Below the pieces are notes generated by a model, which did not search any database, was not told the DNA's origin, and saw nothing but the letters and a program-made list of their open reading frames with translations. Source: JBGSQR01 sp964509295 (GTDB lineage Bacteria; Desulfobacterota; Desulfuromonadia; Geobacterales; Pseudopelobacteraceae). Taken from it: a stretch of DNA of 64,000 nucleotides. Of this stretch, positions 41,297-50,988 are shown piece by piece. Position numbers and translations under genes: made by a program. Location: contig CAZDWS010000012.1 of the NCBI GenBank assembly GCA_964509295.1, forward strand, positions 1 through 64,000, in the 5' to 3' direction. The first letter of the stretch is position 1. The number at the start of each line of letters is the position of its first letter.

Positions 41297-43516
41297 TCAG
41301 GCTGCAAGCATTCTCAGTTTTCCGGACGTGATAGAGTCTGTCTGCTCTGTTTTGTGATAGGTCGGAGTGTAATAAGCACTTTCCTTTTTATCGTCAAAGC
41401 TGAATCGACTTATTTCCTGCTTCAGATCCAGGGAGAGTTGCGACAGGATTTCGGATTCTTTGGCAATTGTGGCAGCAGCGTGAACGGTTTCACCTGATGA
41501 ACGTTCAATCATGACGATATCGGCACTGATTTCATCGGAAGTATGTGCCAGTTCGCCCGTTGCTGAAGCAATTTCGCGGGTCATATCCTGCAGCAAAGCA
41601 ACGCTTTCTACTATTCTGCGTAAAGAGTCTCCGGCTTGGTCGGAAAACTCAACTCCTCGTTTAACGCGACCGAGGCTCTTCTGCATGGCCGCGACAGCCT
41701 TCTCCGTATCACCCTGAATACTGTTGACCCGTTCAGTAATCCCTACGGTTGCCTCTGCCGTGCTGTTGGCCAGCTTACGGACTTCATCGGCAACCACTGC
41801 AAAACCTCGACCATTCTCACCTGCTCTGGCCGCTTCGATAGCGGCGTTGAGCGCCAGCAGGTTGGTCTGGTCGGTAATTTCCACAATTACATCCACAATC
41901 TCACCCACCTGCTGCGAATGTTCCTGCAGAGTACGCATCAATTGGGTTGTCTCTTCTACGGCGTGAGCAATCTCTTCCACCTCACGGCCGGTCTGGGCAA
42001 CCACATCGGCGCCATTGGCCGCCACATCACGGGCCTCTTTCGCCGATTCTGCGATTCTGGCCGTGTTGCTGGTGATCAGTGATACTGTCTGTGACATTTC
42101 CATGGCGGCAGCTGAAACCTGACCGATGTTTGTTGATTGGGCATCGATTGTTTTATGGATTTCCTGGGCTGTGTTGGTCAGGTCAAGAGAACTTTCAGTC
42201 AACTGGGAGGAAGAGTGGGAAACCGTTGAAAGAATTTTTGTAAATGAGGCGATCAGATTATTGAATGCCTGCATGGTGGTGCCAAATTCGTCCTTGTTTT
42301 TAATCTGAATTGTTTTGCTGAAGTCGCCGGTCTCGGCAATTGAAACAATAGTTTCGTTCATGGTTTTGAGTGAGCGGTTGATGGATACGGTTGTGCTGAT
42401 ACTGAGAATCAGTGCCACAGTTATGATTGTCAGAGAGGCAACAATCAGCAGCATTTTGAAAAGGTCTACACGTTCTCCGATTACCTTTACGAACTGCTGC
42501 TGCTCCTGGGCTGTAGATTGAACATTGGCTTCGCTTTTGCGGCTCTGCTCCAGAGCCACGGACTTGACCTTTTTTACTGATTGTTCGAGAAAATCCATGT
42601 TTTCTAGGACTTTGCGTTGTGATGCGGAGATTGTGCGCAACGAGGCACCAGCACTGGCAACAGAACCGGCAATTGAACTCATTGTGTCATTGACGAAACC
42701 TGAACTCTTAATATCTTTAACAGCTTTGCCAACAATAACCACATTCTTGTTGATACGTTGCTGGATCACCTGCAATTCGGAATTAACCTTGTCCAGTTCT
42801 GCCGGTGTTGCGCTAAGCATAATCATACGCGCTTTTGCGTCCAGCAGTTTGGCATCTACACCAATGGCGTATACCAGATCATTGATGTCGTTGATTTTCC
42901 TGTTCAGCTCGATATCGTGATCGACCTCATTGCGAAAATTCTGCACATTTTCCAGCAGATCCGGAACAGTACTTTTGTCGCTGATTGTCTCGTTTAATGT
43001 TTTGGTTGCTGTCTTTGCTCTTCTGGAGGCTGATGTAACCAGTCCGGCAATGAGATCTTTCAGACTTACCAAAGATTTGTCGACCCTCAGCATGGCCCCG
43101 TTGACTTTTGCCGCCTCTTCACGAAAAATCGCCATACTTTTGAATTTTTCATCAGTTGCTTTAAGAACCTGTTCATGCAGTTCGGAAAAAACACCGGTTT
43201 CCATGGGATTTTTTTTAAGACTGTTTATTTCCGAGTTGATTTTTTCAAGATTATCACGGCTTTGAGTGATGGATTCAGATATCTGTTTGACCTCTTGCGG
43301 GTCATTGGCAAGTCCAAGTTGTAAAAGATCGGCGGAAAGTTTTTCTACTGATTGCTGAAACTGAACAGTTTTGACCTGGAGAGGTGTTGACTGGGATGTG
43401 AGAACCGTGATCTTGTCCTTGACCATGATGATGGTGACAAGGCTGAAGGCTGCGATGCCGATAATTCCTGCAATACTGATAAATGAACTGACGATAAGTT
43501 TGGTCCTGATAGTCAC
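41297..43516 (-). CDS. Methyl-accepting chemotaxis protein
   Basis: The 739-residue receptor has TM1 near residues 8-30, a helical periplasmic domain of about 325 residues, TM2 near 360-382, a HAMP domain and a long cytoplasmic coiled coil. The signalling tip reads ITDQTNLLALNAAIEAARAGENGRGFAVVADEVRKLA. No C-terminal CheR-binding pentapeptide is visible; it ends MLAA. It starts at GTG 43516, six bases after GGGAG. Ligand unknown. The downstream membrane gene is coupled to it. Confidence 0.93.
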   Translation of the reverse strand: MTIRTKLIVSSFISIAGIIGIAAFSLVTIIMVKDKITVLTSQSTPLQVKTVQFQQSVEKLSADLLQLGLANDPQEVKQISESITQSRDNLEKINSEINSLKKNPMETGVFSELHEQVLKATDEKFKSMAIFREEAAKVNGAMLRVDKSLVSLKDLIAGLVTSASRRAKTATKTLNETISDKSTVPDLLENVQNFRNEVDHDIELNRKINDINDLVYAIGVDAKLLDAKARMIMLSATPAELDKVNSELQVIQQRINKNVVIVGKAVKDIKSSGFVNDTMSSIAGSVASAGASLRTISASQRKVLENMDFLEQSVKKVKSVALEQSRKSEANVQSTAQEQQQFVKVIGERVDLFKMLLIVASLTIITVALILSISTTVSINRSLKTMNETIVSIAETGDFSKTIQIKNKDEFGTTMQAFNNLIASFTKILSTVSHSSSQLTESSLDLTNTAQEIHKTIDAQSTNIGQVSAAAMEMSQTVSLITSNTARIAESAKEARDVAANGADVVAQTGREVEEIAHAVEETTQLMRTLQEHSQQVGEIVDVIVEITDQTNLLALNAAIEAARAGENGRGFAVVADEVRKLANSTAEATVGITERVNSIQGDTEKAVAAMQKSLGRVKRGVEFSDQAGDSLRRIVESVALLQDMTREIASATGELAHTSDEISADIVMIERSSGETVHAAATIAKESEILSQLSLDLKQEISRFSFDDKKESAYYTPTYHKTEQTDSITSGKLRMLAA

Positions 43517-43711
43517 AACGGCTCCCTTAATTGATAATATTCCCGAGTCAAGAGTTATTGATCTCTCAAACAGGTAAAGCGATATTTGTTCAGGAACATA
43601 GCATGTGAATATGACAGGAGTGTTACAGGGGCGTAAATCTAATGAAAATTATGGGTATGGGTGGGGTGTTTTGCAGATAATTTGAATTGTGTCAGCTGTG
43701 TGTCGCTGAAA

Positions 43712-45031
43712 TCAGCCGAGGATTTCTTCCGCATTCCGGTTCAGATTATCCACATCGTTCAGAAGGTTTGAAACACTGACCTGCTGCATGTCGATCCTAT
43801 CAAGGTTAAGATCTGAATAACGGTTGAATTGTGCCATGTTCAGAAAAATCTCACCGGCAGAACCGGGTTGGTCGCTGGTGTGAGTCATCAGGTTGGCCAG
43901 GTAAATTATTTCAACCATGCTGCGGTTGGTGGTAGCCTGGTCAGGTGAATGATGATGCAGAATACACTCCTGAATGTCTTCGCCAAAATTCCATTTTTGG
44001 GCCAGCATACAGCCTATTTCCGTATGGTTATCTTCTATTATCCTGGCCCTGAATACCGGTGAAAGCATATAGTCGTAGAGCATATCCAGCATGACGGTTT
44101 TGCCGATGTCATGCAGCATACCGCACATAAAGGCCAGTTCGTAGTTGCTGCCCATGTCCTTTGCTATCTGGCGGGCAATCATTCCACAGACCAGGCTGTG
44201 ATGAAGGATTTTTCTGATCTCATCGGAATTTCTGGGGCTGAAGCAGCTGAGGGCATGGACGGTTATGATACTCAACAAGGATTTCAGGCCGATCAGTATA
44301 ACCGCTTCTTTCAGGGTGGAAACTTTGGAGGAGTTACTGTAGTAAGGTGAGTTGCAGATTCTGAGAATTTTGGAAACAAGGATCTGGTCTGTGATACAGT
44401 CCACAATCTTTTCTATTGATGTGGTAGGGTCTTCTATTTTTTCATGTATTTTCTGGATAATATCGGGAATAGGGGGAAGCTCAATGTTCCCTTCTCTGAT
44501 ATTTAACTTGATCTCCTCAATGATGTTATCTTTATCGACCTTTTTTTCCAGGTGAGTCTCATCAAATTCTTTGGCAGATTCAATTAACAGCTGGGTTGAA
44601 TCAAATTGTAACGGTCCGTTGACTACAAAGCTGGGAAGCTCGTCGATGAACTCGAATTCACCCGACTCCCATTTCAGGGCGTCTGTCATTGCTGACTGGG
44701 CGACCTGTCCGATGATCTCTTCCAGTTTTTCCCTGCTGATGATTTTTTCAGCCAGTAGATAGCCGATGAAGGGCAGGCCCAGATTCTGGGCATCGGCAAT
44801 ATTTTCGTTCAACTGTTGCTTGGAAATCGCCGATTCAAGTCTCAGAAAGTCCACAATGCGCTCTCCGCGGCATTCAGACCAGATAAAGATAATCTTGCCA
44901 TCCTGAAAATAGAATTTTTTCTGTTTTTCCTGCTCGGAAAGCACAAGTGTACCGGTACGAAGGCTGTTGTTAGCCCACTGTATCAGGTCCATCAGCGACA
45001 TGAGGCTGAGATTTCCATGAATGCCGCGCAT
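43712..45031 (-). CDS. DUF4388-HDOD signalling protein
   Basis: The 439-residue protein has an N-terminal DUF4388 domain (about 1-110, MRGIHGNLSLMSLMDLIQWANNS and TGTLVLS), common in gliding and surface-signalling proteins. The HDOD domain covers about 180-385 (ELPPIPDIIQKIHE, ISKILRICNSPYYS-like, MLHDIGKTVMLD). Its partner and output are unknown. CTGAGGTGAATTAA precedes the ATG. This is one of four HDOD proteins in the window. Confidence 0.88.
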   Translation of the reverse strand: MRGIHGNLSLMSLMDLIQWANNSLRTGTLVLSEQEKQKKFYFQDGKIIFIWSECRGERIVDFLRLESAISKQQLNENIADAQNLGLPFIGYLLAEKIISREKLEEIIGQVAQSAMTDALKWESGEFEFIDELPSFVVNGPLQFDSTQLLIESAKEFDETHLEKKVDKDNIIEEIKLNIREGNIELPPIPDIIQKIHEKIEDPTTSIEKIVDCITDQILVSKILRICNSPYYSNSSKVSTLKEAVILIGLKSLLSIITVHALSCFSPRNSDEIRKILHHSLVCGMIARQIAKDMGSNYELAFMCGMLHDIGKTVMLDMLYDYMLSPVFRARIIEDNHTEIGCMLAQKWNFGEDIQECILHHHSPDQATTNRSMVEIIYLANLMTHTSDQPGSAGEIFLNMAQFNRYSDLNLDRIDMQQVSVSNLLNDVDNLNRNAEEILG

Positions 45032-45192
45032 TTAATTCACCTCAGAAAATATGATTATTGTAATAATGTATCATAGCAATCCATAAACACAAATTTCGGA
45101 CCTTAAAATAGTTCCTGATATAGATATAATCTCCATAAACAGCTTGATTGTGCTATTATCACAAAGTTTTAAATTTAGACTGAGGAATAAAT

Positions 45193-46059
45193 ATGACGAT
45201 TAGATGGTATCCGGGCCATATGGGTAAGTCCCATGAAAAAATGGTCGAGTTGATTAAAAAAATAGATATTGTGATTGAAGTGCTTGATGCCCGCCTGCCG
45301 GTCTCAAGTTCCAATCATCAGTTGGAAGAGATGAGGCGACAGAAACCGTGCATCAAGTTGCTTAATAAGAGTGACCTGGCAGATCCACAGATTACCAGGG
45401 AGTGGGTGCGCTATTTTGAGAAACAGTCCGGTGTGCGCGCAATTCCCATGATGGCCAAACAGCATGCGGAGACCAAGCCTTTGTTGAAGCTGTGCAGGGA
45501 AATGGTTCCCAGGCGCGGCAACCCCGGTTTTCCGGTACGGGCCATGGTGGTCGGGATCCCCAATGTGGGTAAATCGACGTTGATCAATACACTGGCAGGA
45601 AAAAGCATTGCCAAGGTTGGCGATAAACCGGCCATTACAACTACGGCCCAGAAAATTGACCTGCACAACGGGATTATTATCTCCGATACTCCCGGCCTGT
45701 TGTGGCCGAATATGGATGACCAGCAGGGTGCTTACCGTCTGGCCGCCAGCGGTGCCATCGGAGCCGGGGCGCTTGATTATACCAACGTGGGTTTTTTTGC
45801 TGCCGAGTATATGATGAAGCGGTATCCGGAGTTGCTGAAAACCCGTTACAAGCTAACGGAACTTCCAGAAGAGACTCATCTGCTGATGGAGGCTATCGGT
45901 CGCAGGTTGGGGTGTCTGATTGCCGGTGGTCAAATTGATATTCATCGCGCAGCGGAGGCTTTTTTGCGTGAACTCAGGTCTGCCAAAATCGGCCGGGTCA
46001 GTTTTGAAGAGCCCGGCAGTTTTATTGTCCCTGAAATGGAAACATTGGAACAGACATAA
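45193..46059 (+). CDS. rbgA: Ribosome biogenesis GTPase RbgA (YlqF)
   Basis: The 288-residue protein is a circularly permuted GTPase. The G4 motif LLNKSDLAD comes first, then G1 GIPNVGKST and G3 DTPGLLW. The N-terminal WYPGHMGKS is diagnostic of YlqF/RbgA, and the C-terminal helical domain has GRRLGCLIAGG. RbgA acts late in 50S assembly. GACTGAGGAATAAAT precedes the ATG. It is monocistronic with a terminator after it. Confidence 0.94.
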   Translation: MTIRWYPGHMGKSHEKMVELIKKIDIVIEVLDARLPVSSSNHQLEEMRRQKPCIKLLNKSDLADPQITREWVRYFEKQSGVRAIPMMAKQHAETKPLLKLCREMVPRRGNPGFPVRAMVVGIPNVGKSTLINTLAGKSIAKVGDKPAITTTAQKIDLHNGIIISDTPGLLWPNMDDQQGAYRLAASGAIGAGALDYTNVGFFAAEYMMKRYPELLKTRYKLTELPEETHLLMEAIGRRLGCLIAGGQIDIHRAAEAFLRELRSAKIGRVSFEEPGSFIVPEMETLEQT

Positions 46060-46092
46060 AAAACTGTGTAGACAGTTTTAAGATCAATTTAT

Positions 46093-46132
46093 AAAAAACA
46101 GCCTTTGAATTGGAAATCAAAGGCTGTTTTTT
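46093..46132. terminator. Bidirectional terminator between rbgA and dodecin gene
   Basis: AAAACAGCCTTTGA and TCAAAGGCTGTTTT pair around ATTGGAAA, with A and T tracts on each side. Confidence 0.9.
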
Positions 46133-46153
46133 TTATTCTCTGTCTACTGAAAA

Positions 46154-46375
46154 CTATTTGCTCTTCAGCTGAAAAGCCACTTTAAGGTCCACCTGGTATT
46201 CGGTAACCTTGCCGCCTTCGCCAATATGTCCACGAATGTTCTGAACTTCAAACCAGGAAAGTTTTTCAAGTGATGCGCTTGCCTTGGAAACAGCTGCTTC
46301 TATTGCGCCCTCAATGCTTTTGCCTGATACGCCTATGATTTCAACTTTTTTGTAAATTCTGTCTTCTCCGTACAT
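46154..46375 (-). CDS. Dodecin family flavin-binding protein
   Basis: The 73-residue protein matches dodecins: VYKKVEIIG-type strand (here IYKKVEIIGVSGKSIEGAIEAAVSKA), WFEVQNIRGHI with the stacking Trp, and YQVDLKVAFQL. Dodecins assemble into 12-mers storing flavins. ATG 46375 follows AAGGAGATCAC; an upstream ATG in frame at 46426 is out of family range. Confidence 0.92.
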   Translation of the reverse strand: MYGEDRIYKKVEIIGVSGKSIEGAIEAAVSKASASLEKLSWFEVQNIRGHIGEGGKVTEYQVDLKVAFQLKSK

Positions 46376-46695
46376 GTGATCTCCTTGTTTTGAATTGGTC
46401 TGACCTCTGATCCGATTGTATAGCATCTGGTTAATTTAAGTCTACACCAAAATGTGAGAATGCCCATCGTGACACAAACTGAAAGTCTGATAAAATCAAT
46501 ATCATTGTACCAAATAATTGTTTTTGCTGTGCATGTTATTTGTGCAGTTTGGTGCTATTTCGCTCAGCCTGGTTGCGCTTCTAGTCGTAGTGGTAATATT
46601 ATGCTTTAATATCAGTTGATTACGATACTTGAATTATTGGCGCTTTTCTTGCTAATTCGTAGTGTAACAACATTTCATTTTGCATCGAGTGAGCC
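46376..46695. promoter_or_regulatory. Divergent intergenic region between dodecin and ATP-grasp operon
   Basis: This 320-base AT-rich spacer must hold promoters for both directions. I see no gene or strong hairpin. The ATP-grasp start has only a weak GAGTGAG ribosome-binding site. Confidence 0.4.
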
Positions 46696-48141
46696 ATGGC
46701 CGACTTTAACTCTGCACCCCACAAACCACGCATCTCCTACCACGAATTCTATACGGACGGTTTTACACCGCGTGAACATTATCGACCGCTTTGGGAACAT
46801 ATTCAGTCTGTCGGACAGAATGCCCTGGAAGCCAAAATGCATGAGTCGCAACTGGCCCTGCATGCTGAAGGGGTGACTTTTACCGTTTATGGCGATTCTG
46901 ACGAGGGGATTGAAAGAATCTGGCCATTTGACTTGATCCCCAGGATCATAACCGCGTCAGAGTGGAGTATTATTGAAAGCGGTCTTAAGCAGCGGGTCAA
47001 GGCGCTTAACCTGTTTCTGAAAGATCTCTACCACGATCAGAAAATTCTCAAGGATGGCGTTGTTCCGGCAGAACTGATTTACCAGGGCAAGGATTTCAGG
47101 CGCGAATTGATGGGCATTGATCCGCCCAATGATATCTATACCCATATTAGCGGTATTGACATTATTCGTGACGAGGACGGTAAATTCCTGGTCCTGGAAG
47201 ATAACCTGCGCACTCCTTCCGGTGTTTCGTATATGATCGAAAACCGGATTATCGAGCGGCGTATTCTGCCCGAATTCTTTGCCAAGTACCGTGTCAGGAG
47301 GGTGGAGCATTATCCGTCCCTGTTGCTGCAGGCTTTGCAATCGGTTTCACCTCGCGGTCGGGATCATGCTGAAATAGTTGTGCTGACTCCCGGCATCTAT
47401 AACTCCGCTTATTTCGAACACACCTTTCTGGCCAAGGAGATGGGGGTCGAACTGGCTGAAGGTCGCGACATGGTGGCCAAAAACGATAAAATTTACCTGA
47501 AAACAACTACCGGCCTGAAACAGGTTGATGTAATCTACCGCAGGGTAGACGATGATTTTCTGGATCCTTTGTTGTTCCGTTCCAACTCTACTCTTGGAGT
47601 AGCAGGTATTATAAATGCCTGGCGGGCAGGTAATGTGGCCATCGTTAATGCACCGGGTAATGGAATAGCCGATGACAAGGCGGTTTACCCGTTTGTGCCC
47701 GACATTATCCGTTACTACCTGAGCGAGGCTCCCATTCTGCAGAATGTGCCCACATACCAGATGACCAATCCTGAAGAGCGTGCCTATGTGCTGGATAATC
47801 TGGAGCGGATGGTGGTCAAGGCTGTAAGTGAATCGGGCGGGTACGGCATGTTGATGGGGCCTTCATCCACACCGGCACTGCGCAAGGAGTTTACTGCCAA
47901 GGTTCAGCTGGACCCGCGCAACTATATTGCCCAGCCGGTGGTACAGCTCTCGCGTCATATCTGCTATATGGAAGGTGAGCTGGATGCGCGTCATCTGGAT
48001 TTGCGGCCTTACATCATCTACGGTGATGAAATAAATGTTGTTCCGGGCGGGTTGACCCGTGTGGCCTTGACTAAAGGGTCGCTGGTTGTCAATTCCTCCC
48101 AGGGTGGCGGCAGCAAGGATACCTGGGTTTTAGCCGAATGA
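46696..48141 (+). CDS. Circularly permuted ATP-grasp protein
   Basis: The 481-residue protein belongs to the circularly permuted type 2 ATP-grasp family. Landmarks are YHEFYTDGFTPREHYRPLW at the N-terminus, GIERIWPFDLIPRII, DLYHDQKIL, FLVLEDNLRTPSGVSYMIENR and GGYGMLMGPSS. Members are predicted amide ligases that join amino acids to a peptide or tag. It heads a tight operon with alpha-E, a transglutaminase-like gene and two deacylase genes. The alpha-E gene starts 13 bases after its stop. Confidence 0.92.
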   Translation: MADFNSAPHKPRISYHEFYTDGFTPREHYRPLWEHIQSVGQNALEAKMHESQLALHAEGVTFTVYGDSDEGIERIWPFDLIPRIITASEWSIIESGLKQRVKALNLFLKDLYHDQKILKDGVVPAELIYQGKDFRRELMGIDPPNDIYTHISGIDIIRDEDGKFLVLEDNLRTPSGVSYMIENRIIERRILPEFFAKYRVRRVEHYPSLLLQALQSVSPRGRDHAEIVVLTPGIYNSAYFEHTFLAKEMGVELAEGRDMVAKNDKIYLKTTTGLKQVDVIYRRVDDDFLDPLLFRSNSTLGVAGIINAWRAGNVAIVNAPGNGIADDKAVYPFVPDIIRYYLSEAPILQNVPTYQMTNPEERAYVLDNLERMVVKAVSESGGYGMLMGPSSTPALRKEFTAKVQLDPRNYIAQPVVQLSRHICYMEGELDARHLDLRPYIIYGDEINVVPGGLTRVALTKGSLVVNSSQGGGSKDTWVLAE

Positions 48142-48154
48142 GGAGGCTGATATT

Positions 48155-49114
48155 ATGTTGAGCCGCATTGCCGATTCCATCTACTGGATGTCCCGTTATC
48201 TGCAGCGGGCAGGGGATACTGCCCGTCTGATGGATATAAATATGCTTTACCTGCTGGAAGCTGAAGAGGATATGTCCGAAACAGACAAGTGGCGACCGCT
48301 GCTGAGTATCACATCGGCCGAAGACTCTTTTGCCGGGTTGTACGGCGATGGCCAGATTACACAGGAGCGCGTACTGCAGTTCATGACGGCAGAAAAGGCC
48401 AACGGAAATTCGATCAGGACCTGTATCCGTCTGGCCCGAGAGAATGCCCGTATTGCCCGTGACCGGATTTCCAAAGAGATGTGGGAGGCGATCAACGAAC
48501 TCTGGCTGAGTGTGGACCAGCGGTTGAAAAATCCGCTGCAGCCGTTGAAGGCCAGCCAGTTTTTTTCATATGTGCGCAGTGAAACGGCCCGTTTCAGCGG
48601 ATTGACATCCAATACCATGATGCGAGGCGAGGCGTTTGGCTTTTACAGTCTGGGTACCTTTACGGAACAGGCTGACATGACCGCCCGTATTCTTGATGTA
48701 AAATACCATCTATTGCTGCCTGATCTGACTCAGGTCGGATCGGCACTGGACTATTATCAGTGGGCAGCGTTGCTGAAATCACTTTCCGGTTATGAGGCTT
48801 TCAGAAGAAAATACCACGACGGTTTTCGTCCGATCGATGTGGTTGAGTTTACCATTTTTGAACCTGATTTTCCCCGTTCCCTGGCCTATACTGTCGATCG
48901 TTTGTCCCGCGCTCTGGAAGCCACCGGAGCTGATAACAAACATCGTTCACGCGAAGCCTTAGAGCACATTGGCAATATGCTATTCGGCAACTCTGCCGAG
49001 CAGATTTTTACAACCGGACTGCATGAATTCCTTGAAGAATTTCTTTCAGCTGTTGCAGCCTTGAACCAGGCGGCCCAGGCGGACTTTCTTGAAGTGTATG
49101 CGGAAGAGATATAA
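48155..49114 (+). CDS. Alpha-E domain protein
   Basis: The 319-residue all-helical protein starts MLSRIADSIYWMSRYLQRA, the typical alpha-E opening. It continues with helices rich in Glu and Arg (SFIRLARENARIARDRIS-type). The family always accompanies circularly permuted ATP-grasp proteins, and its own biochemical activity is unknown. AATGAGGAGGCTGATATT precedes the ATG. The stop is one base from the next ATG. Confidence 0.92.
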   Translation: MLSRIADSIYWMSRYLQRAGDTARLMDINMLYLLEAEEDMSETDKWRPLLSITSAEDSFAGLYGDGQITQERVLQFMTAEKANGNSIRTCIRLARENARIARDRISKEMWEAINELWLSVDQRLKNPLQPLKASQFFSYVRSETARFSGLTSNTMMRGEAFGFYSLGTFTEQADMTARILDVKYHLLLPDLTQVGSALDYYQWAALLKSLSGYEAFRRKYHDGFRPIDVVEFTIFEPDFPRSLAYTVDRLSRALEATGADNKHRSREALEHIGNMLFGNSAEQIFTTGLHEFLEEFLSAVAALNQAAQADFLEVYAEEI

Positions 49115-49115
49115 T

Positions 49116-49979
49116 ATGCGCTATTTGATTGAACATGAAACCACTCTGGAATATCAGTCTCCGGTCAGCGAGCATCATATCGAACTGCGCCTGACTCCAC
49201 GTGAAGACCGGTTCCAAAAGCTGATCAACATTGAAATTACAACTGAGCCGCGTTGTTCTTTGCGGAGTCATTATGATTATTTCGGCAACCATGTACATGC
49301 CTTTGAGATTCTGCCGATGCACACCAGACTGGTTACCAGAGTCCGGGCAGAAGTGGAAAATTCATTGGAGAACCCTTTTGATTACCAGGTTTTAAACCCT
49401 GTTGCAGAAAGGGACTGGATCAGGGATACATTGCGCAAGACTCCGACTGTTTACGATTATATTTTAAGCCGCAGCCCGGCTACACCTTGTCTGGATCAGC
49501 TGGATGAGTCATTTGACTTTCCCAGACATGAAGCCGGAAAACAGATTCTTGAGTCCGTGCAGGCCGCCATGGGATGGGTTGCCTCGACTTTAGCCTATGA
49601 ACCGGGAGTGACCAGCGTTCATACAACTTTGGCAGAAGCTCTGCAGGCGAGGGCCGGTGTCTGCCAGGATTTCGCCCACCTGCTGATTTCCATTGTCAGA
49701 TCCTGGAAGGTTCCGGCACGTTATGTCATGGGTTATCTTGCTTCAACAGAGTCCGCTGAAATTCAGGCTGCTGCCGCAACCCATGCCTGGGTGGAAGTAT
49801 TGATACCGGGAAATGGCTGGACAGGCTTTGACGCTACCCAGGGTATTCTGACCAATAACCAGTTTATCTCTGTGGCGGTCGGACGTGACTACCAGGATGC
49901 AGCTCCGCAGCGCGGCAGTTATAAGGGTGAAGCAGGTAGCGGACAGCCGGAAGTTATACTTTCCATTTCACAGCAGTAA
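49116..49979 (+). CDS. Transglutaminase-like peptidase
   Basis: The 287-residue protein begins YLIEHETTLEYQSPVSE, the N-terminal beta domain of the bacterial transglutaminase family. The papain-fold core then has the catalytic triad: Cys in ARAGVCQDFAHL, His in THAWVEVLIPG and Asp in GFDATQG. In the known module it likely cleaves or exchanges peptide bonds made by the ATP-grasp ligase. ATG 49116 follows GGAAGAGATATAAT, overlapping the region of the alpha-E stop. Confidence 0.92.
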   Translation: MRYLIEHETTLEYQSPVSEHHIELRLTPREDRFQKLINIEITTEPRCSLRSHYDYFGNHVHAFEILPMHTRLVTRVRAEVENSLENPFDYQVLNPVAERDWIRDTLRKTPTVYDYILSRSPATPCLDQLDESFDFPRHEAGKQILESVQAAMGWVASTLAYEPGVTSVHTTLAEALQARAGVCQDFAHLLISIVRSWKVPARYVMGYLASTESAEIQAAAATHAWVEVLIPGNGWTGFDATQGILTNNQFISVAVGRDYQDAAPQRGSYKGEAGSGQPEVILSISQQ

Positions 49980-50010
49980 ATCATAAAAACTAAGGGGCAA
50001 CCGACCATTG

Positions 50011-50988
50011 ATGAAATCACCGCAGATCTCCATCAGCACCTCCAGTATTCTGTCGCTTGAAATGCCTTACAGTGAAAGCCTCCAGATTCGAAGAACAACA
50101 TATCAAGGTGGTAATGGACCAAGAGCTGCTATTGTATCCGGTATTCACGGCGATGAGCTGGAAGGGCTGTATGTCTGTCATCTGTTGGCAGAATGGCTGG
50201 AACAGTTGGCAAGCAGCAATCCCACCGGACTTCTGGGCAGCGTGGAGCTTTATCCGGCCATGAATACCCTGGGTCTTGATACTCTGACCCGCTTTATCCC
50301 GGTTTTTGATACGGACCTGAATCGGAGCTTTCCGGGAGCACCGCATGGTGACCTGCCCAAGCGGATTGCCCATGCTGCAATTGAAAGCTTGAAGGGTGCA
50401 GCACTTGTCATTGATATCCATGCCAGCAATATCTATCTGCGGGAAATACCGCAGGTACGTATCAACTGCGATTTTGAAGATAATCTGGTGCCATTGGCCA
50501 AACGCATGAATGTGGACCTGATCTGGCTGCATGGTGCCATAACCGTACTGGAAGCTACCATTGCTCATAGTCTTAACAGTATCGGTGTGCCCTGTCTGGT
50601 AGTGGAGATGGGGGTCGGCATGCGTATTTCTCCGGACTACTGCCGGCAATTGGTGGCCGGCATATTGAGGCTTTGGAAGGACCTGGGCGTGCTGGCCGCT
50701 GATGTGGAAATTCCGGAAGCAAATCATATTGCCGAAATAGCAGATGACAGCAATGTACATTTCCTGAATGCCTCTACTTCCGGACTGTTTGTGCCGATTA
50801 TCGATCATTGGACCGATGTGCATAAGGGGCAGCTGCTCGGGTCGATAGTTTCGGCCATGAATGGCAGCAAGCTGGCTGAAGTGCGTTCACCCGTGGATGG
50901 GGTGCTGTTTACCCTTCGTGAGTATCCGCTGGTTTATGAAGGATCGCTGATGGCGCGAGTCATGGCCAGAAAGGAGATCCGCCCATGA
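50011..50988 (+). CDS. Succinylglutamate desuccinylase/aspartoacylase-family protein, first copy
   Basis: The 325-residue zinc-dependent enzyme has the M14-like ligands: HGDE (H-x-x-E) in AIVSGIHGDELEG, and a third His in DIHASN. DLNRSFPG binds the substrate carboxylate. The C-terminal beta domain (about 235-325) is typical. It removes acyl or amino-acid groups; the substrate is probably the product of the upstream ligase. ATG 50011 is preferred over TTG 50008. Its stop overlaps the next start (ATGA). Confidence 0.9.
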   Translation: MKSPQISISTSSILSLEMPYSESLQIRRTTYQGGNGPRAAIVSGIHGDELEGLYVCHLLAEWLEQLASSNPTGLLGSVELYPAMNTLGLDTLTRFIPVFDTDLNRSFPGAPHGDLPKRIAHAAIESLKGAALVIDIHASNIYLREIPQVRINCDFEDNLVPLAKRMNVDLIWLHGAITVLEATIAHSLNSIGVPCLVVEMGVGMRISPDYCRQLVAGILRLWKDLGVLAADVEIPEANHIAEIADDSNVHFLNASTSGLFVPIIDHWTDVHKGQLLGSIVSAMNGSKLAEVRSPVDGVLFTLREYPLVYEGSLMARVMARKEIRP